Shown: piece after piece, positions 15,791-23,295 of the stretch
Layout of the letters: each line of letters opens with the position of its first letter
Numbering within the stretch: the stretch's first letter is position 1
Assembly: GCF_903970965.1 (NCBI RefSeq)
Contig: NZ_CAJCKW010000003.1
Span: 1 to 64,000, forward strand
DNA: 64,000 nt
Source: Aureimonas sp. ME7
GTDB taxonomy: Bacteria; Pseudomonadota; Alphaproteobacteria; Rhizobiales; Rhizobiaceae
Direction of reading: 5' to 3'
Position numbers and translations under genes: made by a program
Notes under the pieces: model-generated
What the model saw: only the letters and a program-made list of their open reading frames with translations
Databases searched by the model: none
Told to the model about the DNA's origin: nothing

Positions 15791-16363
15791 ATGGTGCGGC
15801 TCACCAAGATCTATACGCGCACGGGCGACAAGGGGACCACGGCGCTCGGCAGCGGCGAGCGACGCCTGAAGAGCGATCTGCGCGTCGAAAGCTACGGGAC
15901 GGTGGACGAGTTGAACTCGGTGATCGGGGTGGCGCGCCTTCATTCCGATCCCGAACTCGACGCCCTCCTGTCGCGCATCCAGAACGACCTCTTCGATCTC
16001 GGCGCCGATCTTTCGACGCCTGAAACCGGCGAGCCCTTGCCGTTCGAGCGCCTGGCCATCGTCGCCTCCCAGGTCGAGGCGCTGGAACGCGCGATCGACA
16101 CCTTGAACGCTGATCTCCAGCCGCTCAACTCCTTCGTCCTGCCCGCCGGCTCCCCGGCATCTAGCCATCTCCACGTCGCGCGCACCGTGGCGCGGCGCGC
16201 CGAGCGGCAGATGGTGGAGCTGTCCCGGCGCGAGGGGGAGCGCGTGTCGGAGGATGCTCTCAAATACGTCAACCGCCTGTCCGACTTCCTGTTCGTGGCC
16301 GCCCGCCACGCCAACGGCCGCGGGCAGGCGGACGTGCTCTGGGTTCCCGGCCAGAACCGCTAA
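15791..16363 (+). CDS. ATP:cob(I)alamin adenosyltransferase, PduO type
   Basis: A 190-residue cytoplasmic enzyme that transfers the adenosyl group of ATP to cob(I)alamin or cobinamide, forming adenosylcobalamin. PduO-type signatures are KIYTRTGDKGTTALGSGER (6-24), the VESYGTVDELNSVIG segment, and RRAERQMVELSR followed by YVNRLSDFLFVAARHAN. Complete and of normal length. It sits with a HIG1 gene and upstream of etfBA rather than in a cob cluster, and no cobalamin riboswitch is visible in the short upstream gap. Confidence 0.93.
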   Translation: MVRLTKIYTRTGDKGTTALGSGERRLKSDLRVESYGTVDELNSVIGVARLHSDPELDALLSRIQNDLFDLGADLSTPETGEPLPFERLAIVASQVEALERAIDTLNADLQPLNSFVLPAGSPASSHLHVARTVARRAERQMVELSRREGERVSEDALKYVNRLSDFLFVAARHANGRGQADVLWVPGQNR

Positions 16364-16382
16364 CCGTGCAACGCGAAGAACT

Positions 16383-16411
16383 TTGACCTTTACGTAAGTC
16401 GACCCTAGTCT
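16383..16411 (+). promoter_or_regulatory. etfBA promoter with LiuR-like operator
   Basis: TTGACC (16383-16388) and TAGTCT (16406-16411) with 17-bp spacing make a plausible sigma-70 promoter upstream of etfB. The segment 16383-16398, TTGACCTTTACGTAAG, matches by eye 13 of 16 positions of the LiuR-type MerR operator pattern (TTKACGTHAACGTMAA) recalled from branched-chain amino acid and fatty-acid catabolic genes, and it overlaps the -35 box. Confidence 0.5.
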
Positions 16412-16534
16412 GCGAACGAGCAAGGACGCACTGTCCGCCTCGCTTGAACCCCCGCGTCGCTCTTCGTATGAAGGGAACGACCCTGTTGACCGGCCTGAAC
16501 GCGCGTTCAGGCGCGAAAGCCACGGAAGAGCCCC

Positions 16535-17281
16535 ATGAAGATCCTCGTCTGCGTGAAGCGTGTCGTCGACTACAACGTCAAGGTTCGTGTGAAGGCGGAC
16601 GGGACGGGCGTCGAGCTCGCCAACGTGAAGATGAGCATGAACCCGTTCGACGAGATCGCGGTGGAGGAGGCGATCCGCTTGAAGGAGAAGGGCGCGGCAA
16701 GCGAAGTGGTGGTCGTGTCGGCCGGCGTGCCCCAAGCGCAGGAAACGATCCGCACGGCGCTCGCCATGGGCGCGGACCGGGGCATCCTGGTGAAGGCGGA
16801 AGGTCGGCTGGAGCCGCTGACTGTGGCCAAGCTTCTCAAGGGCGTCGTCGAGGCGGAAAAGCCCGATCTCGTCATTCTCGGCAAGCAGGCGATCGACGAC
16901 GACTGCAACCAGACCGGTCAGATGCTGGCGGGGCTTCTTGGCTGGGCGCAAGGGACGTTCGCCTCCAAGGTCGAGCCGGCGGACGGTGGGCTTTCGGTGA
17001 CGCGCGAGGTGGATGGCGGCCTGCAGACCGTGTCGCTGAACCTCCCGGCGATCCTGACCACCGACCTGCGTCTCAACGAGCCGCGCTATGCTTCGCTCCC
17101 CAACATCATGAAGGCGAAGAAGAAGCCGCTCGAGGAAAAGGACGCGGCCGAGTTCGGCGTCGACCTCACGCCGCGCCTCGAGGTCGTGAAGGTCGCCGAG
17201 CCGAAGGGTCGGCAGGCGGGCATCAAGGTCGGCTCGGTGGACGAGCTGGTCTCGGCCCTGAAAGGCGCCGGGCTGGTCTGA
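16535..17281 (+). CDS. etfB: Electron transfer flavoprotein subunit beta
   Basis: A 248-residue subunit that, with EtfA, takes electrons from acyl-CoA and other dehydrogenases and passes them to ETF-ubiquinone oxidoreductase. Typical stretches are [19 protein letters not shown] at the N-terminus, [10 protein letters not shown], and [22 protein letters not shown], which contributes to the AMP site. Full length. The start follows GGAAGAG. A candidate promoter with a LiuR-like site lies 120 bp upstream, and etfA and a hydroxyacyl-CoA dehydrogenase follow on the same strand. Confidence 0.96.
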   Translation: MKILVCVKRVVDYNVKVRVKADGTGVELANVKMSMNPFDEIAVEEAIRLKEKGAASEVVVVSAGVPQAQETIRTALAMGADRGILVKAEGRLEPLTVAKLLKGVVEAEKPDLVILGKQAIDDDCNQTGQMLAGLLGWAQGTFASKVEPADGGLSVTREVDGGLQTVSLNLPAILTTDLRLNEPRYASLPNIMKAKKKPLEEKDAAEFGVDLTPRLEVVKVAEPKGRQAGIKVGSVDELVSALKGAGLV

Positions 17282-17333
17282 ACCATCCGCGACCGCTTCC
17301 CCCTTCCCATCCAGTTTCCGCGAGATCCGCTCC

Positions 17334-18263
17334 ATGACCACGCTTCTGATCGCCGAACACGACAACGCCCACCTGTCTTCCGAAACCGCCAAGGCGCTGA
17401 CCGCCGCAACGCAACTGGGCGGCGAGGTGCATGTCCTCGTGGCCGGCGATGGCTCCGCCGCTGTTGCCGAGGCCGCCGCCAAGCTCGGGGGCGTCGCCAA
17501 GGTGCTGCATGCCGACGCCGCTGGGCTCGGCCATCACCTTGCCGAGCCGCTGGCCGCGCTCGTCGTGCAGCTTGCCCCCTCGTATGAGGCCATCGTCGGA
17601 CCCGCTTCGGCCTCCGTGAAGAACGTGCTGCCGCGCGCGGCCGCCCTTCTCGACGTCATGCAGGTGTCGGACGTCATCGCCGTGCACGGGGCCGACACGT
17701 TCGAGCGGCCGATCTATGCCGGCAACGCGGTGGAAACGGTGCGCTCCACCGACCGGGTCAAGGTCCTGACCATCCGCACCTCGGCCTTCGAGGCGGCCGA
17801 GACCGGCGGCTCGGCCCCGGTCGAGGCCGTATCCGCCGCAGCCGATCCCGGCGTGTCGCGCTTCCAATCCGAGGAGGTCGCCCATTCCGAGCGTCCCGAG
17901 CTCGGGGCGGCCAAGATCGTGGTGTCGGGTGGCCGGGCGCTGGGTTCCAAGGAGAAGTTCGAGGAGGTCATGCTGCCGCTCGCCGACAAGCTGGGCGCGG
18001 CGGTCGGCGCGAGCCGCGCGGCGGTGGACGCGGGCTACGCCCCGAACGACTGGCAGGTCGGCCAGACCGGCAAGGTCGTCGCGCCGGACCTGTATGTGGC
18101 CTGCGGTATTTCGGGTGCGATCCAGCACTTGGCCGGCATGAAGGATTCCAAGGTCATCGTCGCGATCAACAAGGACGAGGACGCCCCGATTCTCCAGGTC
18201 GCCGACTACGCGCTCGTCGGCGACCTCTTCACCATCCTGCCCGAGCTGACGGAAAAGCTCTGA
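17334..18263 (+). CDS. etfA: Electron transfer flavoprotein subunit alpha
   Basis: The 309-residue FAD-binding subunit of ETF. The N-terminal half is the divergent domain. The C-terminal FAD domain is highly conserved: [51 protein letters not shown] and [10 protein letters not shown]. It lies 52 bp after etfB and 35 bp before a 3-hydroxyacyl-CoA dehydrogenase gene, which supports an operon for acyl-CoA oxidation and polyhydroxybutyrate-type metabolism. Confidence 0.96.
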   Translation: MTTLLIAEHDNAHLSSETAKALTAATQLGGEVHVLVAGDGSAAVAEAAAKLGGVAKVLHADAAGLGHHLAEPLAALVVQLAPSYEAIVGPASASVKNVLPRAAALLDVMQVSDVIAVHGADTFERPIYAGNAVETVRSTDRVKVLTIRTSAFEAAETGGSAPVEAVSAAADPGVSRFQSEEVAHSERPELGAAKIVVSGGRALGSKEKFEEVMLPLADKLGAAVGASRAAVDAGYAPNDWQVGQTGKVVAPDLYVACGISGAIQHLAGMKDSKVIVAINKDEDAPILQVADYALVGDLFTILPELTEKL

Positions 18264-18298
18264 TTCTCGAGCCCAAGGCCCAGCGGAGACTGCCGGAG

Positions 18299-19177
18299 AT
18301 GACGGATATCGGGACGGTCGGCGTCGTCGGCGCCGGCCAGATGGGGGCGGGCATCGCGCAGGTTTCCGCCGTCGCCGGCTACGACGTCGTTCTCTACGAC
18401 GTGAGCCTCGAACTCGCGACCAAGGGCGTCGAGAAGATCGCGGCGGGGCTGGGTCGCCTCGTCGCCGGCGGCAAGCTGAACGCGGCCTCGCGCGATGCGG
18501 CGCTCGCCCGGCTCAAGCCCGCCGACGGCGTGAACGATCTCGCCCCTTGCGACCTCGTGATCGAGGCGGCGACGGAGCGCGAGGAGGTCAAGCGGCGCAT
18601 CTTCGCGCAGGTCTGCCCCGTCCTCCGGCCCGAAGCGATCCTCGCTTCCAACACGTCTTCCATCTCGATCACGCGGCTGGCCGCCGCCACCGACCGGCCG
18701 GAGCGCTTCCTCGGCATCCACTTCATGAATCCGGTGCCGGTGATGAAGCTCGTCGAGCTGGTGCGCGGCATCGCCACCGACGACGCGGCGTTCGAAGCCT
18801 CCAAGGGCTTCGTCGCAAGCCTCGACAAGGTGATGACGATTTCGGAGGATTTTCCGGGCTTCATCGTCAACCGCGTCCTGATCCCGATGATCAATGAGGC
18901 GATCTACACATTGCACGAAGGCGTCGGTTCGGTGGAATCGATCGACGCATCCCTGCGGCTCGGCGCCAACCACCCGATGGGGCCGTTCCAGCTTGCCGAC
19001 TTCATCGGCCTCGACACGTGCCTTTCGATCATGCAGGTGCTGCACGACGGGCTCGCCGACACGAAGTACCGTCCGTGCCCGCTTCTGGTGAAATATGTCG
19101 AGGCTGGATGGCTTGGCCGCAAGACCAAGCGCGGCTTCTACGACTATCGCGGGGAAACCCCCGTGCCGACACGCTGA
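18299..19177 (+). CDS. 3-hydroxybutyryl-CoA (3-hydroxyacyl-CoA) dehydrogenase
   Basis: A 292-residue NAD-dependent dehydrogenase of the Hbd/FadB2 type that interconverts 3-hydroxybutyryl-CoA and acetoacetyl-CoA. The Rossmann motif VGAGQMGAGIAQ lies at about 10-21, SNTSSISITRLA at 117-128, and the catalytic His141 in GIHFMNPVPVMKLVE. The C-terminal dimerisation domain contains GANHPMGPFQLADFIGLDT. Complete. Cotranscription with etfBA is likely, since NADH and ETF are the two electron outlets of beta-oxidation. Confidence 0.94.
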   Translation: MTDIGTVGVVGAGQMGAGIAQVSAVAGYDVVLYDVSLELATKGVEKIAAGLGRLVAGGKLNAASRDAALARLKPADGVNDLAPCDLVIEAATEREEVKRRIFAQVCPVLRPEAILASNTSSISITRLAAATDRPERFLGIHFMNPVPVMKLVELVRGIATDDAAFEASKGFVASLDKVMTISEDFPGFIVNRVLIPMINEAIYTLHEGVGSVESIDASLRLGANHPMGPFQLADFIGLDTCLSIMQVLHDGLADTKYRPCPLLVKYVEAGWLGRKTKRGFYDYRGETPVPTR

Positions 19178-19193
19178 AGGCGCGGGAGACATC

Positions 19194-19412
19194 ATGAGCG
19201 AGACGACGTGTGATTCCAACGGGACGCCGCTGTCCGACGGCGACAGCGTGACCCTCGTCAAGGACCTCAAGGTCAAGGGCACCAGCGTGACGCTCAAGCG
19301 CGGCACGCTGGTGAAGAACATCCGCCTCACCGGCGACCCGGACCTCATCGAATGCCGGGCCGAGAAGGTGAAGGACCTCGTCCTGCGAACCGAGTTCCTG
19401 AAGAAAGCCTGA
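19194..19412 (+). CDS. Minimal YjdM/PhnA-type protein
   Basis: A 72-residue protein consisting only of the C-terminal SH3-like domain of YjdM (formerly PhnA): LSDGDSVTLVKDLKVKGTS, LKRGTLVKNIRLT and the final lysine-rich strand. The N-terminal zinc ribbon of full-length YjdM (about 110 residues) is absent; only one Cys remains near the N-terminus and a second later. The name alkylphosphonate utilisation protein is historical, and its function is unclear. Start ATG 19194 follows GGGAG. It is convergent with tlpA, with 6 bp between stops. Confidence 0.8.
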   Translation: MSETTCDSNGTPLSDGDSVTLVKDLKVKGTSVTLKRGTLVKNIRLTGDPDLIECRAEKVKDLVLRTEFLKKA

Positions 19413-19418
19413 GCGGCC

Positions 19419-20087
19419 TCAGGCCCCGCCGCCCTTCAGGGCGTCGATCAGCCGGATGCCGTCCGGGCTCGCCCATTCGGCCGGCCCGTTCATCGCCGCG
19501 CGCGCGCATCCCTCAGCGTCCACCAGAAGCGTCACGGGGAGCCCGAGCGCGGTGCCCGAGCGCTTGAGATCGTTGAAGACGCCCATCGTCTCGTCCCGGA
19601 AATAGGGCAGGGAGCGAAGGCCCGTTTCCCGGTAGAAACCGCGGGGCCCCGCGTCGTCGCCCATGTCGACATTGATCGGCACGACCGCGAAGCTCTCGTC
19701 GCCGGCTTCCCGCTCCAGCTCGTCCAGCGCCGGCATCTCGGCGCGGCAGGGCGCGCACCACGTCGCCCACAGATTGACGAGAAGCGACTGGCCCCGCATC
19801 GCACCGATCGTCGTCGCCGCCCCGTTCGTGTCCTTGAAGGCGAGGCTGGAAACGTCGAAGGGCGCTTCCAGCGGGCGCATCGCGGCAACCTCGCCGCGCG
19901 CCGTGCCGTCCAGCGCGGCCGCGAGCGCCGCTCGGGCCGGGCACGATCCTGCCGTCTCGTTGCCAGAGCGCGTTTCCATCACGTATACGCCAAGGGCGCC
20001 CGCGGCGAGACCGGCGAGGAGCGCAAGGCTCAGGATCCGCTTCGTTCCCATGTGCCGGGGGGCGGGGCTCTGGTTCTGGTCGGACAT
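19419..20087 (-). CDS. Thiol:disulfide interchange protein, TlpA/ResA-like
   Basis: A 222-residue membrane-anchored periplasmic thioredoxin. One N-terminal membrane segment spans about residues 17-36. The thioredoxin domain holds the redox motif WCAPC (110-114, Cys111 and Cys114) after LVNLWAT, and the cis-Pro segment GLPVTLLVD. TlpA-type proteins reduce apocytochrome c or cytochrome oxidase copper sites. It is divergent from argH, with overlapping 5' regions, an arrangement common in Hyphomicrobiales. The start could be ATG 20087 or 20051. Confidence 0.88.
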   Translation of the reverse strand: MSDQNQSPAPRHMGTKRILSLALLAGLAAGALGVYVMETRSGNETAGSCPARAALAAALDGTARGEVAAMRPLEAPFDVSSLAFKDTNGAATTIGAMRGQSLLVNLWATWCAPCRAEMPALDELEREAGDESFAVVPINVDMGDDAGPRGFYRETGLRSLPYFRDETMGVFNDLKRSGTALGLPVTLLVDAEGCARAAMNGPAEWASPDGIRLIDALKGGGA

Positions 20088-20105
20088 CGGCAGGAGACCC
20101 TTTTG

Positions 20106-21506
20106 GTGAACAAGACGACCAGCAACGAGATGTGGGGCGGACGTTTTGCCTCCGGTCCCAGCGCGATCATGGAAGCGATCAACGCCTCGATCGACTTCGA
20201 CAAGCGCCTTTACCGCGAAGACATCGCCGGGTCGATCGCCCATGCCGACATGCTGGCCGCGCAAGGCATCATCTCCGATGCCGACGCGGCGGAAATCGGG
20301 CGGGGTCTCGAGGCGATCCGCGCCGAGATCGATGCCGGCACCTTCGTCTTTTCCAAAGCGCGCGAAGACATCCACATGAACGTCGAGGCGCGCCTTGCCG
20401 AGCTGATCGGCCCGGCGGCGGGGCGCCTGCACACCGCGCGCTCGCGCAACGATCAGGTGGCCGTCGATTTCCGCCTCTTCGTGAAGTCCGCCTGCCGGGA
20501 CCTCGACCGCGCGCTTCTCGGCCTGCAGGAGGCGCTTCTCAGCCGCGCCGAGGAGCATGCGGCGACCGTGATGCCGGGCTTCACCCATCTCCAGGCCGCC
20601 CAGCCCGTCACCTTCGGCCACCATTGCCTCGCCTATGTCGAGATGGTGGCGCGCGATCGGGGGCGGGTGCGCGACGCGATTCAACGCATGGACGAATCGC
20701 CGCTCGGCGCCGCCGCGCTCGCCGGCACCGGCTTTCCGATCGACCGGCACCGGACGGCGGAAGCGCTCGGCTTCCGCGAGCCGACGCGCAACTCCCTCGA
20801 TTCCGTCTCGGACCGCGACTACGCGCTGGAGTTCCTGTCGCTCGCCTCGATCTCAGCGACCCACCTGTCGCGCCTCGCCGAAGAGATCGTGATCTGGTCG
20901 ACGCCCCAGTTCGATTTCGTGCGCCTGTCGGACGCCTTCTCCACCGGCTCCTCGATCATGCCGCAGAAGAAGAACCCGGACGCCGCCGAGCTGGTGCGCG
21001 CCAAGACGGGGCGCATCAACGGCTCGCTGGTGGCGCTCCTCACCATCATGAAGGGCCTGCCGCTCAGCTATTCCAAGGACATGCAGGAGGACAAGGAGCA
21101 GGTCTTCGACGCGGTCGACAACCTCGCCCTCGCGATCGCCGCCGTCACCGGCATGGTCAGCGATCTCCAGGTGAACGCGGCCAAGATGCGCGCGGCGGCC
21201 GGCGCCGGCTTCTCCACCGCCACCGATCTCGCCGACTGGCTGGTGCGCGAGCTGGGGCTTCCCTTCCGCGAGGCCCATCATGTGACGGGCCGGGTCGTGG
21301 CGCTGGCCGAGGAGCGCCGCGTGGCGCTGGAGGACCTGCCGCTCGCCGACCTGCAAGCGGTCGAACCGCGGCTTAACGAGGCGATCTATTCCGTCCTGTC
21401 GGTGGACGCCTCCGTCGCCAGCCGCACGAGCTACGGCGGCACCGCGCCGGACAACGTGCGCCAGCAGGCGGCGAACTGGCGCGAGCGTCTCGGCCGGGAC
21501 GGCTGA
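20106..21506 (+). CDS. argH: Argininosuccinate lyase
   Basis: A 466-residue cytoplasmic enzyme catalysing the last step of arginine synthesis, argininosuccinate to arginine and fumarate. Diagnostic stretches are [11 protein letters not shown] near the start, [16 protein letters not shown], the catalytic His in [17 protein letters not shown], and the family signature [12 protein letters not shown] with the catalytic Ser. Full length. GTG 20106 is favoured because AGGAGA lies 8 bp upstream. It begins the run argH-lptM-lysA on one strand. Confidence 0.96.
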   Translation: MNKTTSNEMWGGRFASGPSAIMEAINASIDFDKRLYREDIAGSIAHADMLAAQGIISDADAAEIGRGLEAIRAEIDAGTFVFSKAREDIHMNVEARLAELIGPAAGRLHTARSRNDQVAVDFRLFVKSACRDLDRALLGLQEALLSRAEEHAATVMPGFTHLQAAQPVTFGHHCLAYVEMVARDRGRVRDAIQRMDESPLGAAALAGTGFPIDRHRTAEALGFREPTRNSLDSVSDRDYALEFLSLASISATHLSRLAEEIVIWSTPQFDFVRLSDAFSTGSSIMPQKKNPDAAELVRAKTGRINGSLVALLTIMKGLPLSYSKDMQEDKEQVFDAVDNLALAIAAVTGMVSDLQVNAAKMRAAAGAGFSTATDLADWLVRELGLPFREAHHVTGRVVALAEERRVALEDLPLADLQAVEPRLNEAIYSVLSVDASVASRTSYGGTAPDNVRQQAANWRERLGRDG

Positions 21507-21584
21507 TCGCTGGTGATTTCGCGCGCCGAAGGGTTTAAGCACGAAGGCGAAGCGGGCCGGGCGCCCGAGGGGTTGGGAAACGGG

Positions 21585-21854
21585 ATGCCGGGCACGATGA
21601 CGAGATCAGGTTACGCGGTTTGTCTCGCGCTTGCGGCTCTGACGGTGCTCAGCGGTTGCGGCCGCAAGGCGGTGCCCGTGGCGACGCTTCCCGGGGGCCA
21701 AGTGTCGCGCGCCGTGGTGCCCGATCAGGCCGGCACGGCGCGCCTGCCCAAGATCGCGCCGCTCGCCACCGACCGTTCGGTCCTGCCGACCGAGGTCACC
21801 ACCAATCCCAGTGCCGAGAAGAAGCGTTTCGTTCTCGACGGTCTCCTGAACTGA
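21585..21854 (+). CDS. lptM: LptM-like small lipoprotein
   Basis: An 89-residue lipoprotein. The signal peptide ends in the lipobox LSGC, giving the lipidated Cys25, followed by GRKAVP, the typical start of LptM/YifL proteins that help assemble the LptDE lipopolysaccharide translocon. The rest is a short Pro/Thr-rich tail. The gene lies 7 bp upstream of lysA, the same position as in E. coli and rhizobia. ATG 21585 was chosen behind GGAAACGGG; ATG 21597 is possible. Homology is short, so the LptM function is inferred from lipobox and position. Confidence 0.75.
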   Translation: MPGTMTRSGYAVCLALAALTVLSGCGRKAVPVATLPGGQVSRAVVPDQAGTARLPKIAPLATDRSVLPTEVTTNPSAEKKRFVLDGLLN

Positions 21855-21861
21855 TCCGGCC

Positions 21862-23127
21862 ATGAACCACTTCGAATACCGCGACGGCATCCTCCATGCC
21901 GAGGGCGTCGATGTCAGCGAGATCGCTGCCGAAGTCGGCACGCCCTTCTATTGCTACTCCACCGCGACCCTGACGCGGCACTACCGTGTCTTCGCCGAGG
22001 CCTTCGCCGATATCGACGCGACCGTCTGCTACGCGATGAAGGCGAACTCGAACCAAGCCGTCCTGCGCACGCTGGCCCAGCTCGGCGCGGGCGCCGATGT
22101 CGTCTCGGGAGGCGAACTCGCGCGCGCGCTCGCTGCCGGCATTCCGCCGGAAAAGATCATGTTCTCGGGCGTCGGCAAGACCGTGGCCGAGATCGACGCC
22201 GGCCTCCAAGCCGGCATCTTCTGCTTCAACATCGAATCCGAGCCCGAGCTTCGGGCGATCTCGGCTCGCGCCAGTGCGATGGGGCGGACGGCGCACGTGT
22301 CCTTCCGCATCAACCCGGACGTGGATGCGAAGACGCACGCCAAGATTTCCACCGGCAAGAAGTCGGACAAGTTCGGCATCGCCTTCGAGCGCGCCGAGGC
22401 GATCTACGATCTGGCCGCCACGCTTCCCGGCATCACGGTCTCGGGCATCGACATGCATATCGGCTCGCAGATCGTCGAGCTCGAGCCCTTCGACCTCGCC
22501 TTCGCCAAGCTCGCCTCCCTCGTGCGGCGTCTGCGCGAAAAGGGGCATGCGATCACCCATATCGATCTCGGCGGGGGCCTCGGCGTTCCCTATCGAAACT
22601 CCAACGAGCCGCCTCCCGGCCCCCCGGCCTATGCCGAAACGGTGAAGCGGCACGTGCGCGATCTCGGCGCCAAGGTGATCTTCGAGCCCGGCCGCTTGAT
22701 CGCGGCCAATGCCGGCATCCTGGTGACGGAAGTGATCTACGTGAAGGAAGAGGCGGGCCACCGCTTCCTGATCGTCGATGCGGCAATGAACGACCTGATC
22801 CGCCCGACGCTCTACGAAGCCTGGCACGAGATCCGCCCCGTTGTGGAGCCGGACCGCGACACCGCCTACGCCACGGTGGACGTCGTCGGCCCGGTCTGCG
22901 AGAGCGGCGACTTCATGGCCAAGGACCGCTCGCTGCCGGAGGCGCAAGCCGGTGACCTTCTCGCCATCGCCTCGGCCGGCGCCTATGGCGCGGTGCAGGC
23001 CTCCACCTACAACACGCGTGCCCTGGTGCCGGAGGTTCTTGTTCGGGACGACGCCTTCGCCGTGGTGCGGCCGCGCGTCGCGGTGGAGGACCTGATCGCC
23101 CTGGACCGCATCCCCTCCTGGCTGTGA
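21862..23127 (+). CDS. lysA: Diaminopimelate decarboxylase
   Basis: A 421-residue PLP enzyme of the alanine-racemase fold group IV decarboxylases that makes L-lysine from meso-diaminopimelate. The PLP-binding lysine is Lys60 in CYAMKANSN. Other signatures are FRINPDVDAKTHAKISTG, HIGSQI, the phosphate-binding GGGLGVPY, and the C-terminal GPVCESGDF with the active-site Cys. Complete. It is likely cotranscribed with lptM, and a DUF4175 gene follows after 168 bp. Confidence 0.96.
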   Translation: MNHFEYRDGILHAEGVDVSEIAAEVGTPFYCYSTATLTRHYRVFAEAFADIDATVCYAMKANSNQAVLRTLAQLGAGADVVSGGELARALAAGIPPEKIMFSGVGKTVAEIDAGLQAGIFCFNIESEPELRAISARASAMGRTAHVSFRINPDVDAKTHAKISTGKKSDKFGIAFERAEAIYDLAATLPGITVSGIDMHIGSQIVELEPFDLAFAKLASLVRRLREKGHAITHIDLGGGLGVPYRNSNEPPPGPPAYAETVKRHVRDLGAKVIFEPGRLIAANAGILVTEVIYVKEEAGHRFLIVDAAMNDLIRPTLYEAWHEIRPVVEPDRDTAYATVDVVGPVCESGDFMAKDRSLPEAQAGDLLAIASAGAYGAVQASTYNTRALVPEVLVRDDAFAVVRPRVAVEDLIALDRIPSWL

Positions 23128-23295
23128 CGGCAGGCATCACGCCCGCGTCATCGCCTCGCCTTCGCCTCAAAAGCTGCTAGTCTGCCGAGAACAGAGGCGG
23201 TGCCGGGACGAAGATGCCCCGGCGCCCGCGCAACGGGTTGCGGCGACGGCGCGCGAGATTGGCGCCGCTTTCCCAGCCGTTTCGAAAGCGCCGGT

